Shown here in pieces: positions 1 to 64,000 of a stretch of 64,000 nt of DNA. Origin of the DNA: Amorphochlora amoebiformis (lineage: Eukaryota; Cercozoa; Chlorarachniophyceae); assembly GCA_054601695.1 (NCBI GenBank), contig BAAHQB010000374.1, forward strand, positions 62,001 through 126,000, given 5' to 3'. The translations under genes were made by a program, and so were the position numbers. The notes under the pieces are model-generated. The model had not been told where the DNA came from, made no database searches, and worked only from the letters and a program-made list of their open reading frames with translations. Numbering within the stretch: the stretch's first letter is position 1; each line of letters opens with the position of its first letter.

Positions 1-1140
1 AGATTTATGTCTGTGTGTATGGATTTATGTTTGTGTGTACGTGTGTGTATATGGATGTCTGTGTGTGTGTGTGTGTGTACGTGTGTACGGATTTATCTCT
101 GTGTGTATGTGTGTGTGTGTGTGTATGGATGTGTGTGTGTATATTTAAGTGTGTATAGATTTATGTATGTGTGTATGTGTGTGTGTGTATGGATGTGTGT
201 GTGTGTGTGTGTATGTAAGTGTCTATAGATTTATGTTTGTGTGTATGGATTTATGTTTGTGTGTATGTGTGTGTGTATGGATGTCTGTGTATGTGTGTAT
301 GTGTGTACGTGTATAGATTTATGTCTGTGTGTATGTGTGTGTGTGTGTACGGATGTTTGTGTGTGTAAGTGTCCATAGATTTATGTCTGTGTGTATAGAT
401 TCATGTCTGTATGTATGTGTGTGTGTATTGATGTGTGTGTGAGTGTGTAAGTGTGTATAGATTTATGTCTGTGTGTTTGTGTGTGTGTGTATGAATGTGT
501 GTGTAAGTGTGTATAGAATTATGTCTTGTGTACTGTGCGTGTGGTTATGGACGTGTGTGAGGTGTAAGTATAAGTGTGTATAGATTTATGTCTGTATGTA
601 TATTTATGTGTGTGTGCATGTATGTGTATGCGTGTGTGTTCATGCATGTGTGTGTGAGTGTGTATAGATTTATGTCTCGTGCATGTGTGTGTGTGTGATT
701 ATAGACGTGTGTGTGTGAAAATTTATGTCTGTGTGTACATATGCATGTATGTGTATGTGTGTTTGTGTAAGTGTGAATAGATGTATGTGTGTATATGTAT
801 GTGTATGTGTATAGATTTATGTCTGTATATGTGTGTGTATGGATGTGTGCATGTGTGTGTAAGTGTGTACATATTACTATCTGTGTGTACATTGTGTGCG
901 TATGGATGTGCGTGTGTAATACAGACTTATATGTGTGTGTATGAATGCGTGTATGGGTGTGTGTGTGCGTTTGGATGTGTGTGTGTGTGTTTGGATGTGT
1001 ATGTGTGTACGTGTGTGTGTATGGGGGTGTATATATATATATGTGTGTGTATGTATGGATGTGTGCGTATCTGTGTGTCTGGTCTGTGCATATGTACCTG
1101 TGTGTGTGTGTGTGTGCGGAGATTTATGTGTATGTATGCG
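1..1140. repeat. GT-rich degenerate satellite
   Basis: A GT-rich array with an irregular 60-85 bp higher-order period. The marker AGATTTATGTCTGTGTG recurs near 3, 23, 87, 157, 227, 247, 314, 375, 397, 457, 513, 580, 665, 718, 811 and 1120. Both strands are open in several frames only because the repeat lacks stops. No exon was recognised, so it is probably intron of the PRP40-like gene or upstream sequence. Confidence 0.85.
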
Positions 1141-1218
1141 TGTACGTATATATATATATATATATATGGGGGAGTGTGTATGTGGTATGTAAATACATAT
1201 ATATATATATATATATAA

Positions 1219-1263
<45 letters not shown>

Positions 1264-1264
1264 G

Positions 1265-7489
<6,225 letters not shown>

Positions 7490-8051
7490 GCTAAGTGCTG
7501 TATACCATACCGTATCGCACTTCATCTAGTTCATAATCGAGTAATTATCTAGATTATGCACCAAAATATTTCAGACCATGATATGTGTCGCATGCCGAGT
7601 TTCTATCGACAAGATCGAGGCCTGGCCGCAGTGTAAACTCACGATCGAAGTCAATTTATGATATTATTTTTCGCTGGCGTTGTGAAAACTCTAGAAACTG
7701 CTGTATGAGATAGATGAGACCTAGGAGACAACTAGTATGTTTCATCTAGATCATGCATCTAGATCGGCACTGAAGACTAGTTAGAATCTAGAATATCTTA
7801 AAAAGAGTGCAGTCTGAAGTAGACAGTGCGCAATAATCATTCACCTAGCTAGATTAGCTATCACTAGTTTATTCTAGTTATTATTATCACAGTACCTCTG
7901 CATAGTTTCTAGAGTTTAGATCTATGATAGAGTCTAGAATGTATAGTAGATGGTCCACCGTCTAGACCGTACGAATGTAGACTAGACCAAGACCTCAAAT
8001 TAATTTTGAATGTATGTATCGCCAAGCCGCGACCATTGCCGCAATCGATCC
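7490..8051. other. Intergenic spacer between convergent 3' ends
   Basis: 562 bp between the TAA of the PRP40-like gene and the TAG of the REX1-like gene, which converge. It is ordinary-complexity sequence with many TCTAGA/CTAGAT hexamers (for example near 7548, 7790, 7910, 7935). I saw no coding exon, RNA gene or clear terminator. Confidence 0.7.
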
Positions 8052-27790
<19,739 letters not shown>

Positions 27791-27827
27791 CGTGATTGTC
27801 CGATTGTCACGATAATGTGTCACATGC
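27791..27827. promoter_or_regulatory. 37-bp gap between divergent start codons
   Basis: The REX1 ATG (27790, minus) and the candidate ATG of the phosphatase gene (27828, plus) are 37 bp apart. If both starts are right, the 5' leaders overlap or the genes share a bidirectional promoter. ATTGTCCGATTGTCACGAT lies between them; no TATA box is seen in the gap. Confidence 0.4.
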
Positions 27828-47899
<20,072 letters not shown>

Positions 47900-48054
47900 A
47901 TATCGGCCGATAGCGGTGATAGTAATAAACCTTAGGGGTATACGCAAAATTAAATAAATATCGGCCGATAGCGGTGATAGTAATAAACCTTAGGGGTATA
48001 CGCGAAAAAAAATAAATATCGGCTGATAGGCCAAAGGGAGGGAAAGTTAGCGCG

Positions 48055-48118
48055 ACTTTGTAAAACATTAGTTAATTTATAAGTTAACAGTCTATTAAAT
48101 ATAAGAATTGTGTATATA

Positions 48119-48176
<58 letters not shown>

Positions 48177-48477
48177 GTACCTCTGCACGTTACACATTTG
48201 TAAAACATTGCTTAATTTCTAAATTAAGAGTCTATTAAATATCGAGGATATATATATATATATATATATATATACCTCTGCACACTACACATTTGTAAAA
48301 CATTGCTTAATTTGTAAATTAACAGTCTATTAAATATCGAGGATGTGTATTTTTTGTATCTGTGTATTTCTAAATGTGTAATGTGCAGTATTTTTTGTAT
48401 CTGTGTATTTCGAAATGTGTAATGTGCAGAGGTATATATATATACATATAGAGTATTTTCCAAATGATATATGAATA

Positions 48478-48535
<58 letters not shown>

Positions 48536-48549
48536 CTTTTTACATATAT

Positions 48550-48600
<51 letters not shown>

Positions 48601-48709
48601 CATATGTATTTATATATATTTATATGTATGTGTGTGTGTGTAAATATTTATGGATGTGTCAAAATATATTATGCTTGAGAGAAATTGTAAATATTTATGT
48701 ATAAACGGT

Positions 48710-48769
<60 letters not shown>

Positions 48770-49032
48770 GTATGTGTATATATATGTATATATATACGTA
48801 TACATATGTGCATTTGTTATAATTACATACATATACAACATATATATATACATATATATATATAGAGTATATATAGAGTATATATATATATACGTATATA
48901 TATATATATATGTATATATTTGTCATGTTATATCTTCATAGAATCCAATATATGAGCACTGTACTATGATGATTCTAACTATAGTATATTATAAATATAT
49001 CTATACACACGTATATATATATATATATATAA

Positions 49033-49067
<35 letters not shown>

Positions 49068-49459
49068 ATGAATGATATCCTCCGTGATATATCTCATCTC
49101 AGTATTCAATAGTAGTGATATCGATCCATCGTAAATTCTAGAATATATTTCAAGATAGCATCTACTATGATAATGATATACAATAACGATCGTATCTAAT
49201 GTTAACTGTTTATGTTACGCATCCCACATGGCGCATAAATTTGTTAAATATTCTTGCATGTGTATGTATATAATCTACATAGATCATATCAACTTCTAAT
49301 TGATCAAGCTGTCAAGCCAGAATGATTTTGAAACGTGCTCATCATGATGGTGCGCGCTGTTACAGCTTCTTCTCATGCATGATAAGTCTCAGCCAGCATA
49401 CTAAAGTTTAGCCTTGACGTATTTTATAATGCAAATCTTTATTCTATAGGGTCGGGTTA
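48055..49459. other. Intergenic spacer between phosphatase and DMC1 3' ends
   Basis: Holds three copies of a TTTGTAAAACATTGCTTAAT... TCTATTAAATAT unit (48057, 48199, 48292) and an inverted repeat (TACCTCTGCACACTACACAT at 48274 against the complement at 48414-48435). TA arrays run 48480-49070, and 49070-49459 is unique sequence. No gene or RNA recognised. Confidence 0.65.
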
Positions 49460-50058
49460 TTAGTCTTTAGCATCGCAGATTCCCCCTTTCGAGAGTTGGT
49501 AGATGCACTCGCTTTCAGGCAGGTTTGGCGAGTCGTAGATCTTGCAGACACGCTGCTCTCCTCGGCCCTTGCGAAGGTAAAGACGGGTAGTGCTGGCGTG
49601 AGCCATAATGTGGCCTCCGATGGGCTTCTTAGGATCGACCGCGAACTAGACATCACAACAGAAGTTAGACTGTTATTCTCAGGGGTTTAAAGTCTGTCGA
49701 ATTACCATAGCTCCTCCTCCGGGATCAGATACGACTTGATTCGTAATTACAACAGCGACGTTGAACTCTTCCGCAATCTTAATCAGCTTCGACAGAAACT
49801 GAGCCAACTTCTGCTGACGCTCTGATAACAGCAACATTTGATACATCCACGTTCATTTATATGTACCTTACTTAATATTAGTATGTATATATATATATAT
49901 ATATATCTAGTATATATATATATATGTATATATATGTATAATATGTATGTACATATATATATATATATATTATATGTATATATATATATATATATATGTA
50001 TATTAGTTCATATATGTATATGTAATATCCAGTATACACCATGTATATAATATATATA

Positions 50059-50098
<40 letters not shown>

Positions 50099-51090
50099 CA
50101 AATGTACATATATATGTATATATAGTATATGGATAAGATCCACCTGCGAGCTGTCCACGCCCTGTGAAGTCCACGCGAAAAAGTGCCGTCGCGGAGTCAA
50201 TTATCATGAGGCTGTAGCGTTCTTCGATCTTACAAAGAAGTAAGGTCATAAAGAAATCGAGTCGAAAACGAAAAGGTTGGCACCATCTTCGCAGCAGCAC
50301 TTACAAGCAATTCCATCTGATGTTCGTGAGTGAAAGCACGGGCATAAGTGATGTTGTCCAATACTGCTGTTGAATCAACGCCGAATCGCTCTGCAATATC
50401 TGTTATCCTTTCAGGCCGGAAGGTGCCCTCCGTATCGATGAATATAACTTTGCCATTTCCGCCACCCATATCAGGAGGAAGCTGTCCGATGACTGAGAGC
50501 GTGTGGCACAGCTGGGTTTTGCCTGTACGAAATTCTCCAAAAACCTCTGTAATTGCCATCGATTCGATACCTGCGAGAAAAAAGCTGTAAGAAATACTTC
50601 TCAGCTGTGAAATATGCTCTCAAACACCTCCTCCGAGAAGCTTATCGAATTCCTTCGCACCAGTCGACATCTTGCGGAGGTTTTTGCGTTTGTCTCGAAT
50701 AGATGTTCCGGTCGTAAAACCAAAATTTTGAATCTTGTTTGCTGATTAAATCGATACTATTCAGGTTTGGGTGTTACCGAAATGGTTGGCTATCACCTGC
50801 CTCCTTGACCTTCTGCGCTTTCGCCTCAGACATCCTATTTTTCACCAGAACAGCTCAAAACAAGCGTTGCTTCGAGAAAGGAATTTGCTAGATTACCCCT
50901 TAATGCCTGTCAAGATCCTCATAGTAGACTGCCAAACCGCCTTTACGGTATGGATCCCAGCACTTTTAAGCTTCTTGATATCCGACATGTTGATCCCGAC
51001 GTTCTGTAAGCGGTCAACTTCTTCGAAATCCTCCTCCTGTTCGTCTTCCTGCTCGACTACAGCAGCAGCTTGTTTCTCGTCTTGCATCAT
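49460..51090 (-). CDS. DMC1, meiotic RecA-family recombinase (7 exons, complete)
   Basis: Exons: 51090-50897, 50834-50797, 50741-50628, 50570-50284, 50228-50144, 49821-49706, 49645-49460. All have GT...AG borders and matching phases and sum to 1020 nt (339 residues plus TAA), the normal DMC1 length. The N-terminal helix-hairpin-helix reads [16 protein letters not shown] then [15 protein letters not shown]. Next come LLGGGIES, the ATP-binding Walker [32 protein letters not shown], Walker [45 protein letters not shown] and [24 protein letters not shown] and the ending [11 protein letters not shown] favour DMC1 over RAD51, and that ending resembles the alveolate DMC1 I recall. DMC1 forms filaments on single-stranded DNA and drives homologous strand exchange in meiosis. 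Five introns are 55-62 bp and only the fifth (49822-50143) holds a TA array. The second ATG could also start. Confidence 0.96.
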
Positions 51091-51270
51091 GATTCCTTTT
51101 GACTATGACCTAGAACGGGCGTCCTTTCTCTCTTCCGGTCGCCCGGGGTTGGCTCGGATTATGGCGCGAGCCTTTGACTACATATCCAAAAGTAAAACTC
51201 GGCCGAAATGAAAAAGATAAATATTTCTCCAGTTGACCAATTTTGTCGGCTGTATTTTTAAATTTGAACG
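51091..51270. promoter_or_regulatory. Divergent intergenic region between DMC1 and the next gene
   Basis: 180 bp between two start codons on opposite strands, free of repeats. It probably contains both promoters. No TATA box or other box could be assigned. Confidence 0.45.
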
Positions 51271-63361
<12,091 letters not shown>

Positions 63362-63835
63362 GTCAATCTCACGCCAGAAACTCTCCCTCTCTTCCTCTCA
63401 TCTCTTCCTCTCCTCCACTTTCTATGCTTTACTTCTGACTTTTTTGCCCCTTTCTCTCTTCTCTCTCTCTCGTCTCTCTCTCTCGTCTCTCTCTCTCTAT
63501 TCTCTCTTCTCTCTTCTCTCTCTCTCTCTTTGTTGTTCTCTCTCATCTGTCTCTCTCTCTTTATTCTCTCCTCTCTCTCTCTATTCTCTCTTCTCTCTCT
63601 CTCTCTTTATTCTCTCTTCTCTCTCTCTCTCTCCTTATTCTCTTCTCTCTCTCTCTATTCTCTCTTCTCTCTCTCTCTCTCTCTTTATTCTCTCTTCTCT
63701 CTCTCTCTCCCCTTATTCTCTTCTCTCTCTCTCTTTATTCAATCTTCTCTCTCTCTCTCTCTCTCTCCCTGTTCATCTCTCTCCCCACCATCTTTCTACT
63801 CTCCCTCTCTCTTTCCTTTTTTATCTTCTCTTTTA
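63362..63835. repeat. CT-rich satellite
   Basis: Tandem TATTCTCTCTTCTCTCTCTC units of variable length (63495-63760). It follows the last recognised exon and is downstream sequence or the next intron. Confidence 0.9.

Positions 63836-64000
<165 letters not shown>

Noticed and set aside
49444-49690. Frames of 70 and 64 residues in other registers over the DMC1 3' end
   Set aside because: Shadow frames of DMC1 exons 49645-49460 and 49821-49706.

Overview
The window is nuclear DNA of a eukaryote, almost certainly a protist. It carries five spliced protein genes whose exons are 11-290 nt islands in a sea of repeats. Most bases are (TA)n arrays, degenerate TTAGGG/CCCTAA telomere-type arrays, or GT-, CT- and GA-rich satellites. 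The long open frames in the repeats (alternating Tyr/Ile, Asn-Pro, Arg-Val, Leu-Gly, Ser-Leu) are not genes. I built the genes by hand from splice sites (GT...AG), reading phase from exon to exon, and recognisable protein motifs. The species cannot be named. DMC1 has an alveolate-like C terminus, and the telomere-type repeat is the six-base TTAGGG form; both are weak clues.

Layout, with strands alternating strictly. (1) 1265-7489, +: C-terminal part of a PRP40-type splicing factor (FF-type charged helical region, Lys/Arg tail). (2) 27790-8052, -: a complete-looking REX1/REXO-type DEDDh RNA exonuclease in 24 exons over 19.7 kb. (3) 27828-47899, +: a PP2C-family Ser/Thr phosphatase with a long N-terminal extension, about 33 exons over 20 kb. 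(4) 51090-49460, -: DMC1 meiotic recombinase, seven exons that sum to exactly 340 codons, compact. (5) 51271-about 63361, +: an unrecognised, highly charged protein with a probable signal peptide and a C-terminal coiled coil, 24 exons. Genes 2/3 and 4/5 are head to head (start codons 37 and 180 bp apart); genes 1/2 and 3/4 are tail to tail.

The most interesting pattern is in the introns. Nearly every inflated intron holds degenerate extra copies of the adjoining exon end together with its splice site, each copy separated by TA or TTAGGG arrays. At least 19 cases are listed, on both strands and in all genes except DMC1. Splice sites are themselves often made from the repeats: TATATAG|exon|GTATATA in TA introns, CCCTAG|exon|GTTAGGG or GTAACCC in telomere-type introns, including one 81-bp intron (20555-20635) made almost only of CCCTAA units. 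A conserved ~45-bp element recurs about nine times inside the telomere-type introns of three genes. No rRNA, tRNA, CRISPR array or intact transposon was seen.
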